Shown here piece by piece: positions 51,065-59,727 of a stretch of DNA of 64,000 nucleotides. The translations under genes were made by a program, and so were the position numbers. The notes beneath the pieces were generated by a model. That model made no database searches. It was not told the origin of the DNA and saw only the letters and a list, made by a program, of their open reading frames with translations. How positions within the stretch are numbered: the first letter of the stretch is position 1; every line of letters begins with the position of its first letter. Source of the DNA: Bacillus sp. V2I10 (GTDB lineage Bacteria > Bacillota > Bacilli > Bacillales > Bacillaceae); NCBI RefSeq assembly GCF_030817055.1, contig NZ_JAUSYV010000001.1:5046001-5110000 (forward strand). Reading direction: 5' to 3'.

Positions 51065-51994
51065 TTATATCATCTCCGCTGCACTCTCTTTATACTTTTC
51101 TATAGTTGCAATAAACTCCAGAACCTTTCTCTCATATCCTTTAGGATCTGTTAAAAAAGCCTGGGCATGCCCTGCTTTTGGAACTAAATACAGCTGCTTT
51201 ATTCCCTTTTTCAAATGATACATATCAAGCGTCATTTTCATCGGGATAAAATGATCTTCTTTTCCATGAATAAAAAGAATCGGCGTTTTCGTATGTTCAA
51301 GGTCCCGGGCAGGCTTTATTTCTTCAAATCCCCAGCCATAGCGAATCTTTGTTACAATACTGGTCCAGGAGATCAGCGGGTAAAACTTAACTTTAAAATC
51401 AATTCTGAGCCTTGTTTTCAGCAATTCCGTCAGATCGCTGAATGCACAATCCGCGATGCAAAACGCGACTCTTGGATCTTTTTTTACATATTGCAGGGCA
51501 GAAGCTGCTCCAAGTGATTCCCCAAGAATCCCTACAAAAGCATCTTTCCCCAATTTTTCATGAAGGCAGTCCACCCATGCTTTTAAGTCATCACTTTCAT
51601 AATAACCGAAAGATGTGTGATCTCCTCCGCTCAAACCATGAAAACGGTGATCGCATAGGAGCACGTGATATCCCCTTTTTTGAAACATTTCTACATATTT
51701 GAAGCTCCCGAACAGAGACCAGGTAATTCCATGTGCGATAATGATGGCTTTTTTGCTCTCAGATACAGGAAACCACATTCCGTGAATTTGATAGCCATGA
51801 AAAGAGTCGATAAACCATTCTTCTTTTTGAGCGCTTTCAAAAATATCAGTATTGATTTCTCCGCTCTCTACTCCAAGCAAATACGTTTTTTCGTATGCCA
51901 CTTTTCTAGGAACGGTAATCATGCTGCTGAAAAAACAGGACACAGCGAGGATAGTTAAAAAAACGGCGAATATGGAACAAACAATAATCCACAT
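51065..51994 (-). CDS. Membrane-anchored alpha/beta hydrolase
   Basis: This 309-residue protein has an N-terminal membrane helix (IFAVFLTILAVSCFFSSMI) and an alpha/beta-hydrolase domain. The nucleophile Ser lies in the elbow GESLGAAS at ~160. The acid is Asp in IHGKEDHFIP, and the catalytic His is in PKAGHAQAF. The group includes esterases/peptidase-like hydrolases such as YqkD in Bacillus; the substrate is unknown. GAAGGTGATTCC precedes the ATG. It is convergent with yfkN. Confidence 0.87.
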   Translation of the reverse strand: MWIIVCSIFAVFLTILAVSCFFSSMITVPRKVAYEKTYLLGVESGEINTDIFESAQKEEWFIDSFHGYQIHGMWFPVSESKKAIIIAHGITWSLFGSFKYVEMFQKRGYHVLLCDHRFHGLSGGDHTSFGYYESDDLKAWVDCLHEKLGKDAFVGILGESLGAASALQYVKKDPRVAFCIADCAFSDLTELLKTRLRIDFKVKFYPLISWTSIVTKIRYGWGFEEIKPARDLEHTKTPILFIHGKEDHFIPMKMTLDMYHLKKGIKQLYLVPKAGHAQAFLTDPKGYERKVLEFIATIEKYKESAAEMI

Positions 51995-52116
51995 GGAATC
52001 ACCTTCACTTCCCTTTTTTCCATCATATTATTCCCTTCCATCATAGGTGAAAAATGTAAAGCTGCTGTTTTAAGTTCTGTAAAAGTTTTTTAAATTATGC
52101 AGAGTATATTGAAACT

Positions 52117-52277
52117 TTGGTGTCTGTGAATGCTAACAGTATAATGACAGATTGAATGAGGTGTGGAAAGTGAAGCAAAAAATTGTCGTGATCAGCCAAC
52201 CCCAAAATGTTATCAGTCTTGTTCGATGTTTTATCAGTTTTACTTCACATTTTAAAATTACAATTTTATCAGTTTAA
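52117..52277 (+). pseudogene. Promoter, RBS and short 35-codon frame, likely remnant of a lost gene
   Basis: A promoter TTGGTG-N17-TATAAT (52117-52145) and the ribosome site GAGGTGTGG lead to a GTG at 52170. The frame starts MKQKIVVISQPQN, which looks like the first strand of a real protein. It then runs into a TTATCAGT motif array and stops at 52277. It is either a 5' stub whose body was replaced by repeats or a short peptide; I favour the stub. Confidence 0.35.
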
Positions 52278-52294
52278 ATCGCTATTTTATCGGT
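52210..52294 (+). repeat. Array of TTATCAGT motifs
   Basis: TTATCAGT at 52210, 52231 and 52266, and TTATCGGT at 52287; spacings 21, 35 and 21 bp. All are in the same orientation, in AT-rich DNA between the alpha/beta hydrolase gene and treR. Confidence 0.6.
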
Positions 52295-52327
52295 CTTCTG
52301 CCAATCAAATTCTGCATATATACTCAT

Positions 52328-52358
52328 AAAAAAAAGCCAGGCACATGCCTGACTTTTT
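52328..52358 (-). terminator. Terminator of the tre operon
   Basis: On the minus strand AGTCAGGCA-TG-TGCCTGGCT followed by TTTTTTTT. It overlaps the treR stop. Confidence 0.85.
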
Positions 52359-53076
52359 AATGTCCTCTTCTCGCAAAATCAACAAATCTGAATTTATCAA
52401 TTCTGTGGCGTGATTCTGTGTACTGAAACAGACTTGTATCTTCCAGATAAACGTGATTTTTCACAACGACAATATGCTGGAAATTTTTTAAATCCAGGTA
52501 TTGATAATCTTCCTCTGTGCACTCTTCCACAACAATTTCTTTTTTTGCAAAGCTGATCTTTAATTTCAATTCTTCTTCAATATAGCTATAGATCGAGTCC
52601 TCGCATATTTCCTTTGATAAAAAAGGAATGTGCCTGCGATTGAGATAATCTTTATCAAGGATGATGTTCTCGCCGTCAATTTTTCTTGAGCGTACAACCT
52701 CCCAGACTTCGTCACGTGCACCGAGGTTCAGCTGCTGCATGATAAAATCACCTGGTTTGATGAGGCCGAATTTCTCAACTGCTGTTTGAGAGGTTCTTCC
52801 TAAGTTCTGCGAAAGCTCTTTGAAACTGACGAGACCCGAAACAGGGAAGCTCATTTTCGTTACATCGAGAACAATTGATCCTTTACCTTTAACTTTTTGA
52901 ATGTATCCATTTTGTGCAAGAAGATTAAGGGCCTTGCGAATCGTTTCCCTTGAAGTCTCATATTGCACGGCGAGCTCGTTTTCAGAGGGCAAGGTTTCAT
53001 TCACTTTTACAAGTCCTTGTTTAATCCTGTCTGATAGCTCCTGAAAAATTGCCAAATATTTATTGTTTGTTTTCAT
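52357..53076 (-). CDS. treR: Trehalose operon repressor (GntR/UTRA family)
   Basis: TreR represses trePAR and is released by trehalose-6-phosphate. The 239 residues have the GntR winged helix at the N-terminus (LPSENELAVQYETSRETIRK, ALNLLAQNGYIQKVKGKGS) and a UTRA effector domain (SRKIDGENIILDKDYLNRR, ESRHRIDKFRFVDFARRGH). The length agrees with B. subtilis TreR (238). It is the last gene of the operon, 26 bp after treA, and two matching operators lie in the treP promoter. Confidence 0.94.
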   Translation of the reverse strand: MKTNNKYLAIFQELSDRIKQGLVKVNETLPSENELAVQYETSRETIRKALNLLAQNGYIQKVKGKGSIVLDVTKMSFPVSGLVSFKELSQNLGRTSQTAVEKFGLIKPGDFIMQQLNLGARDEVWEVVRSRKIDGENIILDKDYLNRRHIPFLSKEICEDSIYSYIEEELKLKISFAKKEIVVEECTEEDYQYLDLKNFQHIVVVKNHVYLEDTSLFQYTESRHRIDKFRFVDFARRGH

Positions 53077-53102
53077 CTTTAACCACCACTATTAGTTTAC
53101 CA

Positions 53103-54788
53103 TTACTTCTTAAGATGATAAACGATGGACTCAAACGGGCGCAATGTCACTTCTTTAAATGTCTGCGCAGAATCAGGATAGTTGGAGATAAGAATTTCAC
53201 TGTAATATCCTGCTGCATCAAAATGATCCGGCAAAGTAAATACTGTTTCCTTTTCATAGAAGTTGTTGATGACCAGCAGCTTCTCTCCATTACCGTTTCT
53301 CACATAAGCAAACAGCTTGCAGTGATCCCCAAGAATCAGTTCATAATCTCCGTAAGTGATTAAATCAATGTCTTTTCTAAGCTGAATCAGTTTTTGATAG
53401 TGATAAAAAACTGAATTTTCATCCTGAAGAGCATTCTCGGCATTGATTTCCGGATAATTGCTTGCAGGTTTGATCCAAGGTGTTCCTGTTGTAAATCCGG
53501 CATGCTTGGAATCATTCCATTGAACAGGCGTACGTGAGTTATCTCTCGATTTGCTTTTTAAAATCTCAATAATCTCTTCTTCTGACTTCCCTGCGTTTTT
53601 CAAAATTTCGAAAGTATTCAGGCTTTCTACATCCCGATATTCATTGATGCTTTCGAATTTTGGATTAGTCATGCCAAACTCTTCCCCCTGATAAATATAA
53701 GGAGTTCCCTGCATCATGTGTATCGTTGTCGCAAGCATTTTAGCGGACTCGATGCGGTATTCACCGTCATTTCCATATCTTGAAACTATCCGCGGCTGAT
53801 CATGGTTGCACCAAAACAGTGCGTTCCAGCCTCCGCCTTTGTGCATTTCCACCTGCCATGTTGAAAGAATTTGCTTGAGTGCACCAAAATCAAAATCTGC
53901 CAGTGCCCATTTCTCCCCGTTCGGGTAATCCACTTTCAAATGATGAAAATTAAATGTCATGCTAAGTTCTCTAGATTCCGGATTTGAATACTTAATACAG
54001 TTTTCGATCGTAGTTGAAGACATTTCCCCAACCGTCATGCTGTCATATTTCGAGAAAACTTCCTTGTTCATTTCTTTCATATATTCATGCACGCGCGGAC
54101 CGTCTGTGTAAAACTTGCGGCCGTCGCCAGGAGCTGTGCTTCCGTCATCATCCGGGAAATCCTGATTTTTCGAAATGAGATTGATCACGTCAAGTCTAAA
54201 GCCGTCTACACCTTTTTCAAACCAGAACTGCATCATTTCATAGACTTTTCTGCGGACTTCTTCATTCTCCCAGTTCAAGTCAGCCTGAGTGACGTCAAAC
54301 AGATGGAGATAGTATTCGCCTGTATTTTCATCCAGCTTCCATGCTGAGCCGCCGAATTTTGAAATCCAGTTCGTCGGTTCAGAGCCGTCTTCCTTTCCTT
54401 CTTTCCAAATATAGAAATCACGGTAAGGATTCTCTTTTGATGATTGTGCTTCCTTAAACCATGCGTGCTCAGTAGAAGTATGATTTACAACGATATCCAT
54501 GATGATTTTAATCCCGCGATCGTGAGCCTCTTGTAAAAGAGATTCAAAATCCTCCATCGTTCCATATTCTTCGTGAATGGAATAGTAGTCGCTGATGTCA
54601 TAGCCGTTGTCTTTTTGAGGAGATTCATAAATTGGCGTCAGCCATACAACATCAATGCCGAGCTCTTTTAAGTAATCTAATTTTTCTATGATGCCCTGAA
54701 TGTCGCCTACTCCGTTCCCATTCGTATCATTAAAGCTTTTCGGATAAATTTGATAAACCGCTGATTTTTTCCACCAAGGCTGTTTCAT
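53103..54788 (-). CDS. treA: Trehalose-6-phosphate hydrolase (phospho-alpha-(1,1)-glucosidase)
   Basis: This cytosolic GH13 enzyme splits trehalose-6-phosphate into glucose and glucose-6-phosphate. At 561 residues it has the length of B. subtilis TreA. GH13 motifs are present: DIVVNHTS, the nucleophile Asp in GFRLDVINLI, the acid/base Glu in TVGEMSS and NHDQPRIVS. The ATG at 54788 has GGTGGTG nine bases upstream. The frame could extend six codons. It is in an operon between treP and treR. A hairpin in the treP-treA gap may lower expression relative to treP. Confidence 0.95.
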   Translation of the reverse strand: MKQPWWKKSAVYQIYPKSFNDTNGNGVGDIQGIIEKLDYLKELGIDVVWLTPIYESPQKDNGYDISDYYSIHEEYGTMEDFESLLQEAHDRGIKIIMDIVVNHTSTEHAWFKEAQSSKENPYRDFYIWKEGKEDGSEPTNWISKFGGSAWKLDENTGEYYLHLFDVTQADLNWENEEVRRKVYEMMQFWFEKGVDGFRLDVINLISKNQDFPDDDGSTAPGDGRKFYTDGPRVHEYMKEMNKEVFSKYDSMTVGEMSSTTIENCIKYSNPESRELSMTFNFHHLKVDYPNGEKWALADFDFGALKQILSTWQVEMHKGGGWNALFWCNHDQPRIVSRYGNDGEYRIESAKMLATTIHMMQGTPYIYQGEEFGMTNPKFESINEYRDVESLNTFEILKNAGKSEEEIIEILKSKSRDNSRTPVQWNDSKHAGFTTGTPWIKPASNYPEINAENALQDENSVFYHYQKLIQLRKDIDLITYGDYELILGDHCKLFAYVRNGNGEKLLVINNFYEKETVFTLPDHFDAAGYYSEILISNYPDSAQTFKEVTLRPFESIVYHLKK

Positions 54789-54824
54789 TTTCACATGCAC
54801 CACCATCTTTTAGATTTAAACGGC

Positions 54825-54850
54825 AAAAAGGACAATGGCTTGTCCTTTTT
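54825..54850 (-). terminator. Intergenic hairpin between treP and treA
   Basis: An 11-bp stem AAAAAGGACAA-TGGC-TTGTCCTTTTT, followed on the minus strand by GCCG rather than further T's. It acts either as a partial terminator within the operon or as a 3'-end stabiliser of the treP message. Confidence 0.6.
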
Positions 54851-54855
54851 GTTTA

Positions 54856-56271
54856 TTATTTTTTCTTCCAATTAAACTTGGCAAATACGTAAGTCAGTAC
54901 GAATGGCACAACGATTGCGATGGCCATTCCGATAAAGAATGCCGTCCAGTATTCAGATTGGATGGATAAGAATCCAGGGATTCCCCCTACACCAATTGAG
55001 AATGCTTTTACATGATTGATTGTAATAAAGATCCCTGCGATTGCAGAACCGATCATGGCAGCGATGAATGGATAGCGATATCTAAGATTCACACCAAACA
55101 TAGCAGGTTCTGTAATACCAAGGTAAGCCGAAATTCCTGAAGTCAGAGCCAAACCTTTTTGTTTTTCATCCTTCACAATGCGCATCATGGCAAATGCCGC
55201 TGAACCCTGTGCGATGTTCGATAATGCAAGCATCGGCCATAAGAATGTGCCTCCAGCACTTGCTACAAGCTGCAGGTCAACTGCAAGGAAAGTATGATGC
55301 ATGCCTGTTACAACAAGCAGTGAGTAGAAACCTCCATAGAGCAAACCGCCAAGAGCTGCAAAGTTATCAAAAATGGCAATAACACCGTCAGTAATGAAGT
55401 TTCCTGCTGCAAACGTAATTGGTCCAATTAAGATGAAAGCAGCAAAGCCAGTCACTAATAAGGTAATTGGGGCAACCACTAATAGCTTAATTGAATCAGG
55501 TACCCTTTTATTTAAAAAGACTTCAATTTTAGCGAGTAAATAAGAGGCAAACAGAACAGGAAGAACTTGCCCCTGATAGCCGATCTTTTCAATCTCGAGG
55601 CCGAATAAGTTCCACACCGGAACCTCCCCTTTAGCCTGAGCTTCCCCATATGCCCATGCATTCAGAAGATCGGGATGCACGAGGATTAAACCGAGAACAA
55701 TCCCAAGAAGCGGACTTCCTCCAAAGCGTTTCACAGCCGACCAGCCGATTAGAGCTGGGAGGAATGTAAACGCTGTATTCGCAATCAAGTTGATAATGCC
55801 TGATAAATCAGCCCATTGCGGATAAACTTCAATCAGAGATTTATCATCAAAGAAAATTCCCGAACCGCTCAGAATATTATTTATTCCCATTAACAAACCA
55901 GCCGTTACGATAGCCGGCAAAATCGGAATAAAAATATCAGCCAGCATTTTAACGGCTTTTTGAAGAGGATTCAAATTGCTTGAAGCTGCATCTTTTACAT
56001 CTTCTTTTGAAGACTCGCCCATTCCCGTTTGTTCTGCCATCTCCTTGTAAACTTTATCAACAAGACCTTGTCCAATCACTACCTGGAATTGGCCATTTGT
56101 TGAAAAAGATCCTTTAACCATATCAATCTGATCCAGTTTTTCTTTATCCACTTTCCTTTCATCTTTCAAAGCAAATCGTAAACGAGTGACACAGTGGGTA
56201 GCTGCTGCAATGTTGTCCTTGCCGCCGACAGCATCGACGATATCGCGGACTTCCTGTTTGTTCACACTCAT
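54856..56271 (-). CDS. treP: PTS trehalose-specific EIIBC component
   Basis: This membrane permease imports and phosphorylates trehalose. The 471 residues (B. subtilis TreP 470) have an EIIB domain with the phosphorylation Cys in ATHCVTRLRFAL, KGSFSTNGQFQVVIGQG, then an EIIC domain with about ten membrane helices (IPILPAIVTAGLLMGINNIL, GITEPAMFGVNLRY). No EIIA domain is attached, so another PTS protein must supply it, as in B. subtilis. The ATG at 56271 follows GGGAGG by nine bases. The promoter has TreR operators and cre sites. Confidence 0.95.
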   Translation of the reverse strand: MSVNKQEVRDIVDAVGGKDNIAAATHCVTRLRFALKDERKVDKEKLDQIDMVKGSFSTNGQFQVVIGQGLVDKVYKEMAEQTGMGESSKEDVKDAASSNLNPLQKAVKMLADIFIPILPAIVTAGLLMGINNILSGSGIFFDDKSLIEVYPQWADLSGIINLIANTAFTFLPALIGWSAVKRFGGSPLLGIVLGLILVHPDLLNAWAYGEAQAKGEVPVWNLFGLEIEKIGYQGQVLPVLFASYLLAKIEVFLNKRVPDSIKLLVVAPITLLVTGFAAFILIGPITFAAGNFITDGVIAIFDNFAALGGLLYGGFYSLLVVTGMHHTFLAVDLQLVASAGGTFLWPMLALSNIAQGSAAFAMMRIVKDEKQKGLALTSGISAYLGITEPAMFGVNLRYRYPFIAAMIGSAIAGIFITINHVKAFSIGVGGIPGFLSIQSEYWTAFFIGMAIAIVVPFVLTYVFAKFNWKKK

Positions 56272-56285
56272 CTTTTTCAACCTCC

Positions 56286-56299
56286 CGTAATCGTTTTCA
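56286..56299 (-). promoter_or_regulatory. CcpA cre site, proximal
   Basis: TGAAAACGATTACG on the minus strand differs from the cre consensus TGWNANCGNTNWCA at one position. It lies in the treP leader just before the ribosome site, where CcpA would block elongation. Confidence 0.7.
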
Positions 56300-56352
56300 T
56301 TATTAACCTAGTATTGCTTAAAAGAGTCAGCAATTTATATTCTTTTGCCTTC

Positions 56353-56404
56353 CTGTATATACAAGTTACTAGCTCATTGTATTCCTGTATATACATGTTG
56401 TCAA
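56353..56404 (-). promoter_or_regulatory. treP promoter with paired TreR operators
   Basis: On the minus strand TTGACA (56404-56399) and TACAAT (56381-56376) are exactly 17 bp apart. Two TreR-type palindromes, CATGTATATACAG (56397-56385) and CTTGTATATACAG (56365-56353), have centres 32 bp (three helical turns) apart. One fills the -35/-10 spacer and the other lies around the start of transcription. Confidence 0.88.
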
Positions 56405-56412
56405 CAAAAAAG

Positions 56413-56426
56413 AGTAATCGTTTTCA
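56413..56426 (-). promoter_or_regulatory. CcpA cre site, distal
   Basis: TGAAAACGATTACT on the minus strand differs from the cre consensus at one position and lies just upstream of the treP -35. It is nearly identical to the proximal site. Confidence 0.7.
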
Positions 56427-56625
56427 TTTTTCTGGCTGCTTATCCTGTTATACAGGATATTACCAAATCCTTCCATTTTTTCGTTCGTGAATCTTGTGTT
56501 CACACACTTCATTTATCCATACCCTCTAACTCCTTCAAAAAAGCACTCTATTTAATATTTTTTGAGTCTGCAGTGATGATTTAATATAGCTTGCCCTTTG
56601 ACTGCCCAAACCCCTTTTCCTCAAA

Positions 56626-56656
56626 CAAAAAACCACGCCCTATTTAGCGTGGTTTA
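56626..56656 (-). terminator. Terminator of the DUF429 gene
   Basis: AAACCACGC-CCTATTTA-GCGTGGTTT with a T-rich tract on the minus strand. The 200 bp between it and the tre promoter hold no gene. Confidence 0.8.
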
Positions 56657-56658
56657 AA

Positions 56659-57309
56659 TCAGCAGCAAAAATCAAATGGATGAAAAGGGGGTGATGCCGG
56701 CACATTTAACTTCGGCATATAATCCGGATCTCCCCAGTGCCATGCAGCCAGGGCAGCTGCACATGCATCCAGCCCGTGGCTTGAATCAATGGATTCAGCA
56801 GTTATTCCTTTCACTCCCCATTGGTCAAAATAAGGAATAAGATGAAGCCTTGATTCATCATTCTTTTTATATGTAAGAGCAAGATTGCGGTCTTCCTCCT
56901 TCAGCCTCAGTCCCAGAGCAGCTCCAGGGTGAACCTCCACAATGGATGCGTTCAGTTTCTGCAGAGATCTGCTTAGGCCAATCCCCCTCAGAGTCAGATA
57001 CACCATTCGATGGAAGGTAGGCGGCATAATCGAGCCGTGATAAAGTCCTGCTGCTCTTATAGCATTTCTTATCTCTTTATCAGAGGGACGATCCCCGCCG
57101 CCGTCCTGATAGGATAAAGGGGCATCTAATCCTGCTATGACCTCTTCTCCGCAAGAAGAAAGCGCTCCAATTGTTTCAATAATTTTTCTGTCACTATTAT
57201 TAATGGTAAGTTTCTGAAGGACAAGGACATTCCCTTCCTTCTTAAAAATCGCCATTGCGGTATCCTGATGATTCGCAGGTCCGGCCAGATCAATTCCTAC
57301 TACGTACAA
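56659..57309 (-). CDS. DUF429 family protein
   Basis: This 216-residue protein has an RNase-H-like fold typical of DUF429, suggested by VVGIDLAGP at the N-terminus, IAGLDAPLSYQDGGG, VEVHPGAALGL and SSHGLDACAAALAAW with conserved acidic residues. Members are predicted nucleases, but no activity is shown. The start is a TTG at 57309 with GAAAGGAG upstream. It is encoded 14 bp after the photolyase-like gene, so the two are probably co-transcribed; the pairing hints at a nucleic-acid role. Confidence 0.82.
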   Translation of the reverse strand: MYVVGIDLAGPANHQDTAMAIFKKEGNVLVLQKLTINNSDRKIIETIGALSSCGEEVIAGLDAPLSYQDGGGDRPSDKEIRNAIRAAGLYHGSIMPPTFHRMVYLTLRGIGLSRSLQKLNASIVEVHPGAALGLRLKEEDRNLALTYKKNDESRLHLIPYFDQWGVKGITAESIDSSHGLDACAAALAAWHWGDPDYMPKLNVPASPPFHPFDFCC

Positions 57310-57322
57310 AAGAAATCTCCTT

Positions 57323-58687
57323 TCACAAATCGAATTTCAATTGTTCATGATCAGAGGACTTTGAAGGTCGTTCTGATATACCCGACTTGGTTTTCCTTGC
57401 AGCCTGATTCACTTTTTTAATATCTACTATTGGCGCCTGATAATCCAAGCGAAAAAAACCGGGATAATGCCAAGGCTCATGGATATGTTTAGCAGGAACA
57501 TTCGAAAGACTTGGTAAGTATCTCTTAATAAAAACCCCGTCTGGATCTTCTTTTTTTCCTATTTTTACTGGATCCTGCACTTTCTCCTGCATCTTTTGAA
57601 TCTGGTGAACATGAATGATGGGCTCATAGTCCAGAAAAAGGGAAGCTAGCGAATCCGAACACTTTTGCACGTTCAGAGAAAGCGTATTGATAGCAAAAGA
57701 CGCGAGCATACCCCGATATTTTGAGGGGATCCACCCGGTTTTATGAAGACAAATCATTGATGCATCTATCATGGGAATCCCAGTTTGCCCTTCAAACCAT
57801 CTCAAAAACAAATTATCGCCTGCACCTTTTTCATCAGGCAAAGGCAGCAATTCAAGGAGATTTTCCTGCTCCATCAGCTTCCATCTTTCCTTAAGCCGCT
57901 CCTGAAAAGATGTTAATTGTTTCACAAGAAACAAATTATCACAATTTTCTATCTTTATCGACGTTTTCTGGACAACTGTACGAAACGAAATATTTCCCCA
58001 TGCCAAATATGGCGAAAGCCTGCTTGATGAAACAGTTGATTGAAGAAGGTTAGAACCATGCTCTTCGTATAAGTGAAATCGTTCCTCCAAAAAGGTTTCA
58101 AGCGTTTCAAGCGCTTGCTGTTCACCGCCCTGCTGGCCAAATCTGATTGGTTCCCCACTGCCAGGAAAAGATTTAAGTTTTTCCGCCCCAATGAAAAAGC
58201 TTTCTGGAATGGTTTTTGGTACTTCGACATGCTCAGTGCGGCTGAAATGCTTACTTCGACAAAAACCGTTCCATCTTTCCTGAAGTTTTCTTCCGCTGTT
58301 TTTTTCATTAACAGGATACTCCAAAAACCTGAGACCTCTACCATTCATCCATTCTCTCACTCTTGCATTCCTGTCATGTACACGTGGCCCTGCCATTTCT
58401 TCATGAGCATACAAAGTGAATGGGCCATATGTTTCAAAGAGTGCAGAAAGCGCCTCTTCCATCTCCCCCATATAGGTGAATAACCTGCCGCCCCTATCTT
58501 CCAAAGCACCCTGCAGTTCCTCTAAGCTTTCCCGGACAAACTGAAAGTGCCTTGCAGAATAGTCTTCTCCAGACCATATGGATGGTTCGGCTGCATACAG
58601 CGGGAGAACTTCCCCATAAAGAGCTGCGTCAGCAAGCGGCTTATGATCAGCTATTCGTAAATCACGTTTAAACCAGACGACGTTCAT
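57323..58687 (-). CDS. Divergent cryptochrome/photolyase family protein
   Basis: This 454-residue protein has an N-terminal photolyase antenna domain (VVWFKRDLRIADHKPLADAA) and a C-terminal FAD-binding domain with SRLSPYLAWGNIS, GQTGIPMIDASMICLHKTGW and DPDGVFIKRYLP. Several positions conserved in classic CPD photolyases are changed. The segment usually reading NR-x-RM after TGW is PSKYRG, the NWQW-type stretch is IIHVHQIQKMQ, and the WR(E/D)F-type region reads KERWKLMEQEN. Repair activity is therefore uncertain; a light-sensing or other flavin role is possible. The ATG at 58687 follows GGAGTGATT. It sits in a cluster with DUF429 and DUF1992 genes. Confidence 0.87.
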   Translation of the reverse strand: MNVVWFKRDLRIADHKPLADAALYGEVLPLYAAEPSIWSGEDYSARHFQFVRESLEELQGALEDRGGRLFTYMGEMEEALSALFETYGPFTLYAHEEMAGPRVHDRNARVREWMNGRGLRFLEYPVNEKNSGRKLQERWNGFCRSKHFSRTEHVEVPKTIPESFFIGAEKLKSFPGSGEPIRFGQQGGEQQALETLETFLEERFHLYEEHGSNLLQSTVSSSRLSPYLAWGNISFRTVVQKTSIKIENCDNLFLVKQLTSFQERLKERWKLMEQENLLELLPLPDEKGAGDNLFLRWFEGQTGIPMIDASMICLHKTGWIPSKYRGMLASFAINTLSLNVQKCSDSLASLFLDYEPIIHVHQIQKMQEKVQDPVKIGKKEDPDGVFIKRYLPSLSNVPAKHIHEPWHYPGFFRLDYQAPIVDIKKVNQAARKTKSGISERPSKSSDHEQLKFDL

Positions 58688-58713
58688 GAGAATCACTCCA
58701 TCATCGATGTCTA

Positions 58714-59085
58714 TTAGGACCATTTCGAATAAATCTTATCTTTATAAAAAGCAGAAGCTCTTGAACTGAAGGTATTTCTTTTCTTTAGAACTTTATCAAG
58801 CTGAAATGCTTTCTCGTTCAGCTGCACCTGCAGCTTTTCTTTCTCCATTTCATCCGGACATTGGGCAATCAGCTGCTCTAACGTATGAATCGCTTTTTTC
58901 AGCTCGATGTCTTCATCCATCATGTTCGCATTTTTCATCATTTTATAGGACATTCGGAGTTCAGGCGGGATATGGGACAAATCTTCAAGCTCAAGAGGCT
59001 TTCCCATACCGGGAAGCTGTTTAAACTCGCCATCTTTTATCGCCTGTTTAATTTTATCTTCTGAAAGAATCGTGAACAAATCCAT
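58714..59085 (-). CDS. DUF1992 (DnaJ-homologue C28-like) protein
   Basis: This 123-residue soluble helical protein has the DUF1992 signature IKQAIKDGEFKQLPGMGKPL followed by LEDLSHIPPELRMSYKMMKN; its function is unknown. AGGGAGAAAA precedes the ATG. It ends 27 bp before the photolyase-like start and is probably the first gene of a three-gene operon with it and the DUF429 gene. Confidence 0.88.
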   Translation of the reverse strand: MDLFTILSEDKIKQAIKDGEFKQLPGMGKPLELEDLSHIPPELRMSYKMMKNANMMDEDIELKKAIHTLEQLIAQCPDEMEKEKLQVQLNEKAFQLDKVLKKRNTFSSRASAFYKDKIYSKWS

Positions 59086-59250
59086 TTTTCTCCCTCCACT
59101 TAAAAATCCTTCTCTTTCTTAGGTTATACAATCAGCTGCGTTATTCCTTCTTAAAATATAGATGTTTCATGACAAAGAATCAAACAAACGTTCTACATCC
59201 AGGCTGTATAGCATATAGTTTAGAATCACACGAAAAACGGAGGCATCCAA

Positions 59251-59649
59251 ATGAGCGATTCAAAAACCTTTCAAATTCCTGAGGAAATGGTTGCACGATA
59301 TGCTTTATTGAATGAAAAGGCGAAAAGGATTGAAGAGGAACTTGCAGAGATGAAAAAAATCTTCAATTCCTTTTTTGATCATGCGCACGGAAATCTCTGT
59401 AAAGGGGAAGAGAGAATCGGTGATTATAAGATTCAGAGGCAGATCCGGCATTCAGAACAATATCATCCTGAGAAAACAGTCAAGGTTTTAGAAGACTTAA
59501 ATTTAACTGATTGTATTATTTCAGTAAAACAGCCTGACAAGCAAAAAATTGATGCCGCCCTTACACTTGGAATGGTTTCCGAAGAGGAATTAAAAGACTG
59601 TCTGATTAAAAAAAGCTCTCAGGCTATTGTGGTTAAGCCAATTAAATAA
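59251..59649 (+). CDS. Hypothetical protein with coiled-coil N-terminus
   Basis: This 132-residue cytosolic protein is not assigned to a family. Residues ~15-40 form a charged helix (ALLNEKAKRIEEELAEMKKI), followed by a mixed alpha/beta half (TVKVLEDLNLTDCIISVKQ). The heptad-type start followed by a compact domain recalls small nucleic-acid- or phage-related proteins, but no motif proves this. AACGGAGGCATCCAA precedes the ATG, and a terminator follows, so it is a stand-alone gene. Confidence 0.75.
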   Translation: MSDSKTFQIPEEMVARYALLNEKAKRIEEELAEMKKIFNSFFDHAHGNLCKGEERIGDYKIQRQIRHSEQYHPEKTVKVLEDLNLTDCIISVKQPDKQKIDAALTLGMVSEEELKDCLIKKSSQAIVVKPIK

Positions 59650-59684
59650 GGATATAAGATAAAAGAAGATCAACCATTCTTTAA

Positions 59685-59727
59685 TAAAAAATCCGCTTCC
59701 AGATAGAAAGGAAGCGGATTTTTTATT
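59685..59727. terminator. Bidirectional terminator
   Basis: AAAAAATCCGCTTCC / GGAAGCGGATTTTTT, between two converging genes. Confidence 0.88.
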
